DNA of 23,755 nucleotides from Welwitschia mirabilis (GCA_051453625.1 JBOZIK010000001.1:254770393-254794147); one strand, 5' to 3'. Counted from the first letter of the stretch, positions 1-9,427 are shown. Notes: generated by a model not told the origin, from the sequence alone. Numbers and translations: made by a program.

Positions 1-420
1 AGTGTTGGGGATCACTTCGTCATCGCAGAAACTTTTGTATCCAACACCATGTACCAAGGATATGCTAGTTCAACTCTAGGGCAGATAGTGGTTTTGAAGA
101 GGGTACCACTAGGGGACAAAGCAAGAAGGGGGATGAACTTAATGACATTCCAACCCTTGTATGGACACCTCAATTTTTTGATTATGCCATTGAGACTCAC
201 CAATGCATTGGATACATTCATGGCCCTCATGAATGACATCTATGGGGAATACTCGGAGAAGTTCATGGTGGAATTCCTCAACATGTTAATATGCTCTGGA
301 AGCAAGAAGGAACATATCAAACATTTATTGTAGGCTTTAGCTTTGTTGTAGCAACATTGTTTGAAAGCTAAGTAGAAAAAGTGTGAATTCTTCTAAAAAA
401 GGGGTCATAGATGTTGGCCA
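1..420 (+). pseudogene. Ty3/gypsy reverse transcriptase remnant
   Basis: This is a decayed reverse transcriptase that once copied element RNA into cDNA. The open stretch 49-333 aligns with the gypsy RT palm: TFQPLYGHLNFLIMPLRLTN corresponds to the conserved block ending in MPFGLTNAP, followed by TFMALMNDIYGEY and by a KKEHIKHLL segment like the usual EEEHxxHL. Before it, another frame (about 31-110) gives YP-P...DMLVQL and GYH, the usual lead-in to the first catalytic aspartate. Just after it, KCEFF (about 378-395) matches the thumb. The catalytic box that should read F-I/V-D-D reads F-L-N-M, so both aspartates are gone. Several frameshifts and stops are present, and the N-terminal half lies outside the window. 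Family identification is firm; the lineage is inferred from the tail at 2205-2376. Confidence 0.85.
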
Positions 421-599
421 CACTATTAACAAAGGAGGATTGGGCTAGTCGGATGCCATTGCCAATTCAACAAATATTACTCCTTCCATGTGGTACTTTG
501 ATGGGCATCATGCCTCTTGGCAGCAAATATACCTTTGAACATGAACTTTAGAGAGCCTTATAAACTATTAAGAGGAAATGCATTGAAACCCTCATCCTC

Positions 600-810
600 A
601 AAACTTCTGCATATGTCTTAACCATTTGTGGTAACCATGGATGCTAGTGGCATAGCACTTAAATCATACAAGTTGCAAGTGCATTAACTAAGCTAACCAA
701 CTCAAGACTTAGAGTTATTGGTTGTGTTGCACGCCCTTTACATGTGGTGAGATTATTTGTTAAGGATTATGTTCATATTGGACATAATGCATTGAGGATT
801 ACAATTCTAA
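600..810 (+). pseudogene. Ty3/gypsy RNase H remnant
   Basis: This is the RNase H domain of the same decayed gypsy pol. From 622 one frame reads PFVVTMDASG, matching the first RNase H strand with its catalytic aspartate (DAS). After two stops, the frame from about 702 reads QDLELLVVLHAL, the conserved helix that usually carries the catalytic glutamate (E is present), followed by a W-YLL segment and a degraded FxxxTDH equivalent. It lies at the expected distance behind the RT and in the same orientation. Stops and frameshifts exclude function. Confidence 0.7.
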
Positions 811-1239
811 CATTTCCAATCTTTTATAACATGCACCAACAATGATGAATGAAGTTCATATTATAAAATGATGTGAATTTTTAAGTACAATTTGGGCAAA
901 CAAAACAAAGTAGTAGATACACGAAGCTGCTTGTGTGTTAGCATGATGACGATGGTTAATAGGTTGGATCAACAATACCTTAAGAAGAAACTTGCGGATG
1001 ATCTTTAATGGGCACCTCGGATGAAGGGGGCCATGAAACACCTGTAAGAATGACATTCGTAATGGTACTTATTAAAGGGGAGCAAGGTTTGTATGCTAAA
1101 AGGAGAATTTAAGTGCAACTCGTTCAGGGAAGCATATGAAATACCCCATGCCAAGCATTAGAGATACAAATGGACAATGGCCCTCCTCCATGGTAAGTGT
1201 TTTTGGAAATCTATGTGGGTTGAAGTGGTAGACCGCATA

Positions 1240-1861
1240 ACACATTGTCTAGTTTGGTAGTGAGTCAAGGTAGAACAATTGCAGCCAAGGGGATTTTTGC
1301 AACCCCTTTTGCTGCACACATGCAAGTGGAAGGATATCACTCTAGACCTCATATTCAAGTCACCTCGAACATCAAGAGGGCATGATGCCAAAGTAGTGGT
1401 TGTGGACCAGTTATCTAAGATAGCACACTTTGTGACTTATGCAAGTAGGAACACCATCATTGAGACAATTGACATCTTCCTCTCTCCAATCTTCCATTTG
1501 TAGAGAGTTCTATGTAACATCTCTTAAGGTAGAGGCAACAAATTTTTGTGAGAAGTCCAACAATAGCTCATGAAGGCACTTGATACCTAAATGGATTTCA
1601 ATTCTAGCTTCCACTCTTAGACAAAGGGCCAAATAGAATGAGTGAGCTAGGTACTAGAGGACATCCTCTAGACTTAATGTGGGGGATAAGTCACACACTT
1701 TAGAAAGGTGGGTAGATCTCATCAAATTTGTTTATGCTTATTTAACTCACACTTTTATAGGCATGGCTCCCTTTGAAATTGTATGTGAAAGGGATTGTAG
1801 GACAACGTTCTATTTGGAGGATCTCATGGCAAGGAAACAAACTTCAGAGGAGGAACCATGA
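1240..1861 (+). pseudogene. Ty3/gypsy integrase remnant
   Basis: This is integrase of the gypsy element. It starts with a degraded zinc-binding end (HCLVW, then VKVEQLQPRGFLQPL, matching the C-x-x-C and 'rPaGlLQPL' region). The core follows at 1321-1500: ITLDLIFKSPRTSRGHD retains the first catalytic aspartate and continues VVVDQLSKIAHF. Further on, shifted frames read GRGNKFL, where the second catalytic aspartate would be expected but is not seen, and FNSSFHS-TKGQIE with the glutamate present, then VLEDIL. The segment 1679-1861 continues with HTFIGMAPFEIVCERDCRT, equivalent to the conserved GMAPFEALYGRRCR block. At least three frameshifts and many stops are present. Confidence 0.8.
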
Positions 1862-2204
1862 TTGATGAAAGAAATTGTATAGAAAGTGTAGAGGAACCTC
1901 AAGGTAGGCTGGGATTACTATAAGAAATATGTAGAGTGAGGATGGAGATAGGGAACTTTTGAGGTCGAAATCAGGTATTATTGAGGGCAACTCTAGAACG
2001 GGCTATGCTAGAGGTGGGCAACTCTGCCAAGCTACAAGCATGCTATAGTCCCCCCTTCTAGGTGAGGAGTGGGTTGGTGAAAAAATGGCATATTAGTTGA
2101 GTCTATTTGTAGAGTTGGGTCGGATACATCTAGTATAACATGAGAACTTCCTCAAGCCTCACAAGGATGGTGTCGGTTAGACCTTAGTTCCAACAATTAA
2201 CAGA

Positions 2205-2376
2205 TTGGAAGAACTTGGAGAGACATTCATGTGGTCAGTGGGTCCTTTGATGTATGTCCAGTACAAGTCTAGAAGTAAAACACTTTGCAATAGGTTGTTT
2301 TTGGAAGTGCTAATAGAATGGAGCACAATTAGGGATACGAGTTGGGAAAAGGTGAAAACCATGAAATCAAACATGG
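2205..2376 (+). pseudogene. Chromodomain-like C-terminus of gypsy integrase
   Basis: The open frame from 2205 contains KTLCNRLFLEVLIEWS followed by TSWEKVKTM. This pattern (basic stretch, EVLIxW, then a short loop and (T/S)WE) is that of the chromodomain found at the integrase C-terminus of plant chromoviruses, where it reads chromatin marks during integration. It lies in the right place, about 350 bp behind the integrase core. The aromatic cage cannot be judged in such a short decayed copy. After it, AGAAAAGGGGA at 2611-2621 could be an old polypurine tract, but no LTR boundary could be recognised behind it. Confidence 0.5.
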
Positions 2377-2429
2377 TTGTTGCGTTGCATGTGCAAAGTT
2401 GTATTTTCAAAAATTTAATGTATGGATAG

Positions 2430-2975
2430 TCATGCTACTCAATAAAAGCGTTTCTCATGCATGCACATTAAATTGTGTATGATTGTGGGTGTGTGGGTCT
2501 GCCTAGGCTGCCTACCTAGACAAGTAGGAGCTTTTGGCTTTTTTTGATAGATTAAGAACAAGGTTTGGGTTGCATGTCATGTGGAAACAACATGTGAAAA
2601 TGTTCTGCCAGAAAAGGGGATGGCATGAACTAGTGCTTCCAATATGGTAGAATGTAAAGGTGGATTAAGCAAGGACACTGAGTCCTAAGGGGTATAGCAT
2701 GTAATGACTATTTTTAGAATAAAAAAGAATCTGAAATTTAGAAGTAGTTGTGTGAGTAAGAAAATTAGTTAATAAAAGATTAGTTTAGTATTTAACATGT
2801 TTGTATAATTTACTTCTTGTCATAAAAAATATTACATGTTATTTCAACTGCAAAAATGTGTTAAATGTTGTTGCTTATTTTGTGAACATAACATTATATC
2901 ATTAAAAGATGTAATTGGGAAGAGCAGAACAATTAACCAACACATAAGGAGAATTAGGTTGGATCTAATGGACAC
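2430..2975. other. No gene recognised; decayed gypsy 3' flank
   Basis: This AT-rich stretch has stops in all frames. It should hold the 3' end of the gypsy element if that survives, but I see no TG...CA boundary or repeat that defines an LTR. Confidence 0.4.
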
Positions 2976-2978
2976 AAA

Positions 2979-3152
2979 GGAAATATAGGAATTTTTATTT
3001 TCATTAAAGGTTCTCGAATGTTCATGATATAGGGCATTACAAAGGAGCAAGTAGCTAATGGATTGTCTAAAGCTGNNNNNNNNNNNAGCTTTGATTCACT
3101 CGAAGTCATCAGAGATTGGCTGACATTTGAAGTCAAAAGATGCCTAGTGTAA
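2979..3152 (+). pseudogene. Ty1/copia RNase H C-terminal fragment
   Basis: One frame reads NIGIFIFIKG, one stop, then GITKEQVANGLSKA, an 11-base gap (3076-3086), and SFDSLEVIRDWL. This corresponds to the end of copia RNase H: the H-I-x-I-x-x-x-F-I strand, the 'T-K-x-Q-V-A-D-x-x-T-K-A' motif and the following SF-xL helix. The stop at 3150-3152 fits the natural end of pol. About 50 bp later TGTTAGGGGC starts at 3201 with a GGGGC/GCCCC stem, a plausible 3' LTR start, but no end could be found. The rest of the element is missing. Confidence 0.5.
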
Positions 3153-3655
3153 ATGGTGTATTAGAAAGAAAACCACATTAAAATCCTAGCATTATAATGT
3201 TGTTAGGGGCAAGAGCCCCTAATGTAGTTATGAATGAAGTGCTCAATGCAGAGTTATTGAATAGTTATAATAACTATTTTGATTAGTTGCATGGCTTGCG
3301 AACTATAGAGATATTAGTTATTTTAACCAAATCCAATTGTCCTTTAGGATCTTAACTAGGGTAAAGTATGGACAGAAAAAGAAAGAACAATGGAGAATCG
3401 ATTAATTACCATCTTAAGCATGAAAACTTGAAACAAGTATTTCAAATCTTTAGTTGAACTTGCTATGCTGACTCACATCGGAGAAATGATGTGTTAGAAA
3501 GAAGGCGAATCATATGTTATGTGATTTCAGAAGTGCAAGCTTGATTAATCAGAGATAACCTTAATCTTCTGTTTTTGCAGTAGAAATGCAATATCACACT
3601 GTGGTGGGATTAGGTAAGGTGTTAAGTGGTTACAGCAATTGGACATGAAATTGAA
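3153..3655. other. Unassigned stretch, possible LTR from 3201
   Basis: There is no coding signal. TGTTAGGGGCAAGAGCCCC at 3201-3219 is a stem-loop at a possible LTR start in the plus direction. No matching CA end, primer site or target duplication was found, so the LTR reading is only a suggestion. Confidence 0.25.
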
Positions 3656-3666
3656 AGGAGGTATCA

Positions 3667-3905
3667 TTTTATGAACCTCAACATACAATGACAGTCAAAA
3701 GTGCAATTAAAATGGTTAAGAATCCAATGTTTCATGAAAGTATTAAACATATAGAGATTCAAGAGTTTTTAAATTTCCTTCAAAAAACTATTCCATGAAT
3801 GAATGAACAAACTATGTTAACACAAAAGATCAAATTGTAGAAGGCCTCATGAAGGTCCTGTTCAGGAACAGCTTTGAGAAGCTTATCAATGATGACTAGG
3901 TCCAC
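3667..3905 (+). pseudogene. Second Ty1/copia RNase H C-terminal fragment
   Basis: From 3688 the frame reads TVKSAIKMVKNPMFHESIKH followed by IEI, the conserved copia RNase H segment around the last catalytic aspartate (normally C/Y-D-N-x-S-A-I-x-x-x-x-N-P-x-x-H-x-R-x-K-H-I). After a frameshift it continues as VNTKDQIVEGLMKVLFRNSF, the 'TKDQIADxFTKAL' end of the domain, and then EKL. The aspartate is replaced here (T-V-K where C-D-N is expected). Upstream pol domains are absent. It is a different, more decayed lineage than the minus-strand copia elements further right. Confidence 0.7.
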
Positions 3906-4013
3906 AGGATCCACTTGAGGGAAGTTGGACAATTTCATAGTACACAGAATAATTGTTAAATGGACCATTTTGGTGACACACAAAAGTACAAAATCAGTGA
4001 GAACTTAGAAGTC

Positions 4014-4399
4014 TGTTATGAATGGACACAATAATTCTCTGTCCATTTAATGGAATAAGTTTTTACCAATTTATGCAGCAAAAGCAATCAAGACAGAAGC
4101 ACAAAAGCAGAAGGAACACAAGAATTTAGTGAGGCTTTGTTCTGCTCTATGTCCTTAGGAGCAGTGCAGAGCTCTCTTAAGTCTTCCAAGAAATCCAAGG
4201 ACAGGAACTGTCCTTTATTAGTTTAGCAGGGTGTTACAAATACCACAATACCTGCCACAGAAGAAACCCCAAACAAGCTTTCAAATCCTTTTTCTTCCTT
4301 TCACCTTGATGAGTTCCTTCTCCCTCAACGCTGCCTTAAATAGATTTTCATGTCATTCCAACTCACTATTAAATTAGAAAAAGTGACTTTTACATAACA
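4014..4399 (-). mobile_element. Small LTR (probable solo LTR, element D)
   Basis: Read on the minus strand, this segment starts TGTTATG and ends CATAACA, perfect 7-bp inverted ends of the TG...CA type. In that direction it carries a TATA-like CTATTTAAGG (plus positions about 4335-4344) and, downstream, an AATAAA signal in the order expected for U3-R. A stem AATGGACA/TGTCCATT lies near the 3' end. No primer site or polypurine tract adjoins it, so it is probably solo. The flanking pentamers (AAGTC at 4009-4013, AGGGC at 4400-4404) match at only 3 of 5 bases, so a decayed duplication is possible but unproven. Confidence 0.45.
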
Positions 4400-5937
4400 A
4401 GGGCAGTAACTGCCTTGTAACATCAATTTTAAGATAAAGTGAAATATAAAGTGTAGAAGAAAGATTTGTCTTCATTTTCTTAATGACATAGGACACAGAT
4501 GTCTAGTCTCTTTGAGCTATCAAACTTAGTACCTTTATGTTCATTTATTGTGTCTTTACTATACTTATATTATGTTTTCCTTGGATCCATTTCACAACAA
4601 TTTTGCTGACTCGACTACTAGTTGCCAAAAACTTCTGAAAGAAATTAACAACATGAATAGTGTTGTGGCTGATTTTTTTCCATCTAATCCCCATTGACTC
4701 TTTAATCCTTCGGCAATCTAAGGTGGAGGTTACATCATTCTGGTGCATATGATATATTTATTTAATATTTTGTTGGAATAGCCTTTTAATGTGAGTTCTC
4801 TACATTATTTATTTAGGGAAAATTCTTAAGAGATGAAGTTAGTTTGATGACTACTTCTTACTCAAAGCCATAGTCACAAGAGTATCTCATGTTCATGGAA
4901 CATTCCAGCTAAGCTGTATTTGTTGCAGTTCTTGTTTCTAAAATGGTTTTGCAATTACTGCATATCAACTTCTATATTAATATTTTTAAGATGTTCTCAA
5001 GGATTTCATATTTCTCCATTTATTTCTGATTTGTGTCTCTATCTAACATGTTTTGCATTATTAGGGTAATTTATCTTGTTATTGCATTGTAGCAGGTGTG
5101 GAATACAAGCCCAAATGAAGACTTGCAAGTGCTGGTTGTTATATCACGACCTCCTGTTAAAGTGTTAGTTCGACATGTGCATGCACCTATAGGATTCTGT
5201 TTATATGCACTCTGTGTGATATTTGAGAGCATGAGAAGATTGATTATATGCATGACAGCACTTAGTGTTTAATTAGTTTATGCATTCCACGTGTCTTGTA
5301 TAAACACATGAACTTATAAAACGTCATTGTCATGCATCAAATATAAACTCCATACGATTTTCAACATTTGGTACACATATGGTGTCCATGTCCTATTAAA
5401 TATTATAGCTTTTATGATAGGTATGACGCAAAAAAAAAGTGCTTTAATTGGTCATGGTATTGCCTTCCCAAGGACTAGTTGAAGATAACCCTTGGATTTG
5501 AACCAACTTTTCCTTGTTGGAGTCATGGTGGTTTTATTGCATCAACATTGTTAGTAATCTCATGTATTAGGAGCTCACTTGCAAGTGTTGACAGATATGT
5601 AGGCCATATAGCCAAGGTTATGAAAGACCTATTTGTATATCACTATACCTTGAGGAAATGATTAACATCCTCAGTTGACAAAGGGCAACCTATGCAACAA
5701 TTTTAGAAACTCTTAAGTGAAACATTGAATCAAGGTCTTTACGATATGATTTGCATATTGTTAATTATTGAAGTGTCCTTTTTTGAATAACAAAGCTTTT
5801 CATATAATGATTACAAAGTTTCATTTCGTGATCGTCAATTGATGATAATATTTTCTCAGAAATAAACAGATGTGTAATATTTCCTTTTGGGGTTTCATTT
5901 CAACACTTCCATTGGGTATAAATGTTGATAGTAAAAG
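4400..5937. other. Gene-poor stretch, no supported gene
   Basis: This is AT-rich DNA with only short open frames (for example 4545-4748 minus and 5479-5661 plus) that match no family I recognise. A pyrimidine-rich run ending in AG at about 5092, followed by an open segment to about 5155, resembles an exon start, but nothing else supports a gene. I see no repeat or RNA gene. Confidence 0.4.
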
Positions 5938-5942
5938 TGTAC
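5938..5942. repeat. Target-site duplication of solo LTR C, left copy
   Basis: TGTAC here is repeated exactly at 7439-7443. Five base pairs is the normal duplication size for Ty1/copia integration. Confidence 0.85.
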
Positions 5943-6077
5943 TATTGAGCAGAATTAAAAGTTAACTTTCAATGATGATATCTGAACTAGATCAGTCAAT
6001 TGGCTCAAAATAAGATGGCCACTCTAATTAACAGCAAAAGGGTTAATCTAATATACCAATGAAATATTCTAAGGAGA

Positions 6078-6085
6078 GTTAAGAG
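6078..6085. repeat. 8-bp target duplication of hAT element, left copy
   Basis: GTTAAGAG here is repeated exactly at 6486-6493. Eight base pairs is the hallmark length for hAT transposases. Confidence 0.9.
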
Positions 6086-6485
6086 CAGTGATTCATTAGG
6101 CGGCGACTGATCGCCGTCAGAGCGATTAGTCGCCGTGGAAAACTCGCGCCGACTATATTTGAGTCCCCGCGACTATTTGTGGCAACTATCGCAGATTAGT
6201 CGCCGCTCAAAAAAGAGGCTACTAAGTGTTGGAAGTNNNNNNNNNNNNNNNNNNNNNNNNNNNNNNNNNNNNNNNNNNNNNNNNNNNNNNNNNNNNNNNN
6301 NNNNNNNNNNNNNNNNNNNNNNNNNNNNNNNNNNNNTTATTGAAATTAGAAGGGACTAATTTATTAATGTTTTTTCAAAGCCGACTTTTTTGGCCGACTG
6401 TTTTGCCGACTGGTCTCCGACTCGACGACTCGACTCTTTTTTTGAGATTGCCGACTTTTTGCTTTCGCTGACTATTTAATCATTG
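6086..6485. mobile_element. Nonautonomous hAT-like element with terminal inverted repeats
   Basis: The left end CAGTGATTCATTAG and the inverted right end CAATGATTAAATAG match at 11 of 14 bases, and CAGTG/CAATG is a typical hAT terminus. Exact 8-bp duplications GTTAAGAG flank it. Both arms are much richer in G+C than their surroundings and full of short CGACT/GTCGCC/GTCGGC words (about 6097-6205 left, 6380-6470 right), as expected for subterminal transposase-binding repeats. Length is 400 bp, of which 100 (6237-6336) are an unsized gap, so the true size is unknown. No transposase sequence is visible. It interrupts the U3 part of LTR C and is therefore younger than C. Confidence 0.85.
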
Positions 6486-6493
6486 GTTAAGAG
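6486..6493. repeat. 8-bp target duplication of hAT element, right copy
   Basis: GTTAAGAG, identical to 6078-6085. Confidence 0.9.
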
Positions 6494-6944
6494 GGAGTCC
6501 CTTGGTTCGTTACTAAAATCATAGTGGGATGTTCAACTATTACTGTTGGGACATCCAGCTCTGACAGTAGTCATAGTTCACTAAGCATCATGTGAGATGT
6601 CCAGTTATGTTAAATGGGAGATCCGACCTTGCTTGCAGCCTGCTAGTATTGTGACATCTAGCTGTGACAACTGAGATGTCCAACCTTACTCACAGCCTGT
6701 TAAGTTTGGGACATTTGACATTATCCACTGGGACGTCTAGAGTTTAGTGTAGGTAGCAAATCTGACCGTGGGACATCCGAAATGACTTTTGGGATGTCTG
6801 AGAAGTTAGACGTTGAGCGCAGATTATAGATCAAATCCTGTCCGAATCACGCAATTCAAGGTCTAAACAGTTATCAAATGATACCTGTGGCACAATTACC
6901 TTGGCTTCTGATAGTGATGTCTAATTACAACTAGATTGATTAAA

Positions 6945-6955
6945 TATATAAATAG
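6945..6955 (+). promoter_or_regulatory. TATA box of LTR C
   Basis: TATATAAATAG lies about 490 bp before the LTR end, between the U3 motif region and the conserved R-U5 part. This is where a copia promoter would start transcription. It is probably inactive in this old solo LTR. Confidence 0.6.
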
Positions 6956-7438
6956 CCATATGATTTGTTATTAAAGGCTATTTGCTTTTGAAAAGAAGAA
7001 TACAAGTGAATTGAACTGTATCAAGAAAAGAACTATCTTTCTGTACTTACTTGTATTCAGAATTTGTGTGAATGAGTTGCTAATTTACTGTTCACTAATA
7101 GGCACTATTCCAGATCCTTGCAATATTCCTTCCATAAGAAGCGCAATGGGCTGAGTAGTTGTATTGTAAGTAGATTCCTTCTGAGGAGGGTATTGTAACC
7201 TTTACTTCTGAAAGACTTTAAAGGAACCAGGAGGCTGATGGCAGTTGTTGCCCCCTCATAGTGGAGTAGGTAGAGTTGCTGAACCACTATAAATTGTCTA
7301 GTGCACTGTTTTCTTCTCCCATTGCATTTTGTTTTCTAGATGTTAGAATTTTAGTCTATTTTTCATAATCTACTCTTTATTTATCATTTTGTGAAAAACC
7401 CTATTCACCCCCCTCTAGGGTGCCTCCCCATCCTAACA

Positions 7439-7443
7439 TGTAC
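7439..7443. repeat. Target-site duplication of solo LTR C, right copy
   Basis: TGTAC, identical to 5938-5942. Confidence 0.85.
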
Positions 7444-7547
7444 CACATGGTGGAGAAATTTATCCGTTATTCAAGCATTGTGGAAAGTTTACTGGTTTTG
7501 AAGAAAACTGTTGACCAACCCTTGGAGATTCATCAGAATGCTGTTTT
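7444..7547. other. Short island of pre-insertion DNA between C and B
   Basis: These 104 bp belong to neither element. The plus frame from the C junction is open through the island (it includes HMVEKFIRYSSIVESLLVLK), and the sequence left of LTR C (from about 5922) joins it in the same frame across TGTAC. I recognise no protein; this may be an old coding fragment or chance. Confidence 0.35.
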
Positions 7548-8357
7548 TGCTAGGACTGCATTGCAACCTTTTGGGGGGAGGGGGTGGGAGGGCGTGAAGA
7601 GCATATTATTTAAAAACTTGAGATCCAATTAACAAAATATATAGCTAACTAAAATAGATAAATTCAAGGATGAAAACAGTAAAGCAATTTTTAAGAGCTT
7701 AGATCAAAGTAAAAAGTACACTAGCAATTTATAGTGGTTCAGCACACAACCTACTCCACTCTCACTGGGAAGCAATTGCTATCAGCCTCTTGGTTCCCTT
7801 AATTTTCAATTACTGATAACAACACTCCTATCACTAGGGATAACTTCTAGCTCTTACAACATCCTCAACTAAGTAAGCACTCCACAGAAAGTACAAAAGA
7901 AAGATCTGATAGAAGAGTGCCTTCTTTATGCACAGAACATCAACTTGACATATAGGATATGACCCCTTTAGAGTGAGAGAGACTCAGTATAGCACAGAGA
8001 ATAGAGTGATAATACAGATTTGAGCACAAATTACTTTTAGTATAATATAATAGAAATATATCACTAGTTTTTCAATTGTCAAAAAATCTACTTATTGATA
8101 ATGATCTACACATATTTGTAGACACACTAAGAAAATAGCTAGTGATGACTCATGACTTGTGCCTTTGACATTGATTAGTGTGCTAGGAGGTTATCTGAGC
8201 CATTTGCGATGATTTCTTAAAACTAATGTTCATCTTTCCAGTCCAACATTCACTTGGCTAGATGTCCTACTCTAAAAGGCTAGACATCTTGTTTTTAATA
8301 CCATGTATTCGTTAAATTCGCTAAGGGTCTCGAATGTCCTAGCTTCATAGGGTGGAC
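7548..8357 (-). repeat. 3' LTR of element B, distal (R-U5) part
   Basis: On the plus strand it starts TGCTAGGACTGCATTGCAACC, matching TGTTAGGACTG of the A LTR and TTTTAGGACGG of the B 5' LTR at 23331. From 7595 on it aligns base for base with 23440-23755, with about one difference in eight or nine by eye. An AT-rich TATA-like run lies at about 8041-8053. The LTR is cut at 8357 by element A and resumes at 17947. The two parts together make about 1,134 bp, the length expected from the A LTRs. Confidence 0.88.
8353..8357. repeat. Target-site duplication of element A, left copy
   Basis: TGGAC directly abuts TGTTAGG of the A LTR and is repeated exactly at 17942-17946. Confidence 0.92.
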
Positions 8358-8881
8358 TGTTAGGACTGTATGGCATCCTAAAGGGGGGTGAATAGGGCGT
8401 CTAAAATTATTTTCTAATTAAATCAAACTAGAATAACCTTTTAACATGAAAGATAATAGAACAGATAAATATGAAGAAAGCAAAATACGAGCAATAAGAA
8501 TACTCCAGAGGTTTTATAGTGGTTCGACCCTTTGCCTACTCCACTTTCAAGGGCTAGCGACAACTTCTAGCCTCCTAGCTCCCTTAGCACTTCAAAGTTT
8601 ACAAAACCCTTGCCTCACGGTTGACAATTTCTTGCAATGACCTTTTCTCAAGGGACTTAACAATAATGCTTAGTCTTGAGCATACGGGACAATGATGCAC
8701 AAAGAGTCCGATGAAAATAGAGTGCCTTAGAATGCAGCGATCATCAACTTGATAGGGTAATAATTTAGAAGCTAGAATGCTCAGGTTTAGGAACAATAGC
8801 TTAGGGGATGTACTTACAGTAATAAATAACACAGAGTTATTGCACAAGTAAGTGATCATTTGCTGCAAATGATGTTCTTCA

Positions 8882-8892
8882 CTTTTATATAG
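8882..8892 (-). promoter_or_regulatory. TATA box in 3' LTR of A
   Basis: CTATATAAAAG on the minus strand, downstream of the U3 repeat array. The equivalent in the 5' LTR is CTGTATAAAAG at 17358-17368. Confidence 0.65.
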
Positions 8893-9134
8893 GAACTTAT
8901 TAAAATATAGCTGTTGTGATCTTAAACAATAAGCAGTCAACATCGGTTGGTGTGCTTGTAAAGCTTCATGACCACTGGAGTCTTGGATCACAAAATCCAA
9001 TGTTCAGAACAACCATTTTTCAGCTCTAACGTTTTCTTATCTAGACATGCCCTTTTGATAATCCAAACGTCCCTGTTATAATACTTGATCCTGTCAAAAC
9101 TGAATAGGATGCTGGACGTCCCGGTTGATAACTT

Positions 9135-9427
9135 GGACATCCCATGAACTGAGGCCGTGTATAGGGTCGAACATTCTGGTTTCAGATCCAGATGTCCTTG
9201 TATATTTTGACTGCATACAAGGGTGGACATCTCGGTCTCAATTCGGGACGTCTCTGTATAATTTGCAGGCACATAGGGGTGGATGTCTCGAGTCTAGATC
9301 TGGATGTCCCTGTGCAATTAGGCTGCATACAAGGGCAGATGTCTTGGGTTTAGATGTGGATGTCCCTATGCAATTGAGTCGCACACAGGGGCGAACATCT
9401 CGGTTTTGGATATGGACATCCCAGTTA
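9135..9427 (-). repeat. U3 tandem array, five units of about 56 bp (3' LTR of A)
   Basis: Five diverged units, each beginning with a GGATGTCC/GGACATCC-type word and holding TGCATACAAGGG and a second CATCTCGG-type word, followed by a partial sixth. The motif is close to the palindrome GGACGTCC. The 5' LTR carries four units, so the array changed length after or during insertion. Sireviruses are known for palindromic repeats in U3, from memory; a promoter role here is inferred. Confidence 0.8.

Larger units (their letters stand above)
5943..7438 (+). mobile_element. Solo Sirevirus-type copia LTR (element C)
   Basis: This is an LTR on the plus strand, 1,496 bp as it stands and about 1,088 bp without the inserted hAT element and its duplication. 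It begins TATTG (TGTTG with one change) and ends CATCCTAACA. Near the start TTTCAATGATGAT matches the same position in the LTRs of element A. The right end holds the CCCTATTCACCCCCCTCTAG block, the reverse complement of the block at the ends of the A and B LTRs. It also shares the segment around GTGGAGTAGG...CCACTATAAAT (7262-7294). GGACATCC-like motifs are scattered at 6530-6800 in U3. No internal sequence or primer site follows, and both flanks carry TGTAC, so it arose by recombination between the two LTRs of a full element. Confidence 0.88.

Noticed and set aside
2611-2622. Polypurine tract AGAAAAGGGGA and LTR start for the gypsy element
   Set aside because: Plausible position, but no LTR structure follows and no partner exists in the window.
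3201-3650. A full LTR between the two copia RNase H fragments
   Set aside because: TGTTAGGGGC is a possible start, but no CA end, PBS or duplication was found.
4014-4422. Longer boundary for LTR D ending at TGTAACA (4422)
   Set aside because: Ending at 4399 gives 7-bp perfect inverted ends instead of 5, and neither choice has a clean duplication.
4545-4748. 67-codon minus-strand open frame
   Set aside because: No recognisable motif, low-complexity AT-rich context and no homologous copy in the window.
5085-5160. Exon-like segment after a pyrimidine-rich AG (VWNTSPNEDLQVLVVISRPP)
   Set aside because: One acceptor-like site and 20-25 codons are not enough; I could not link it to any known protein or to a second exon.
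5479-5661. 60-codon plus-strand open frame (FEPTFPCWSHGGFIASTLL)
   Set aside because: No family recognised, no neighbouring coding signal and length typical of chance in this DNA.
9135-9427. Evenly spaced repeats resembling a CRISPR array
   Set aside because: They are direct tandem units without unique spacers, in a plant LTR, and they recur in the other LTR.
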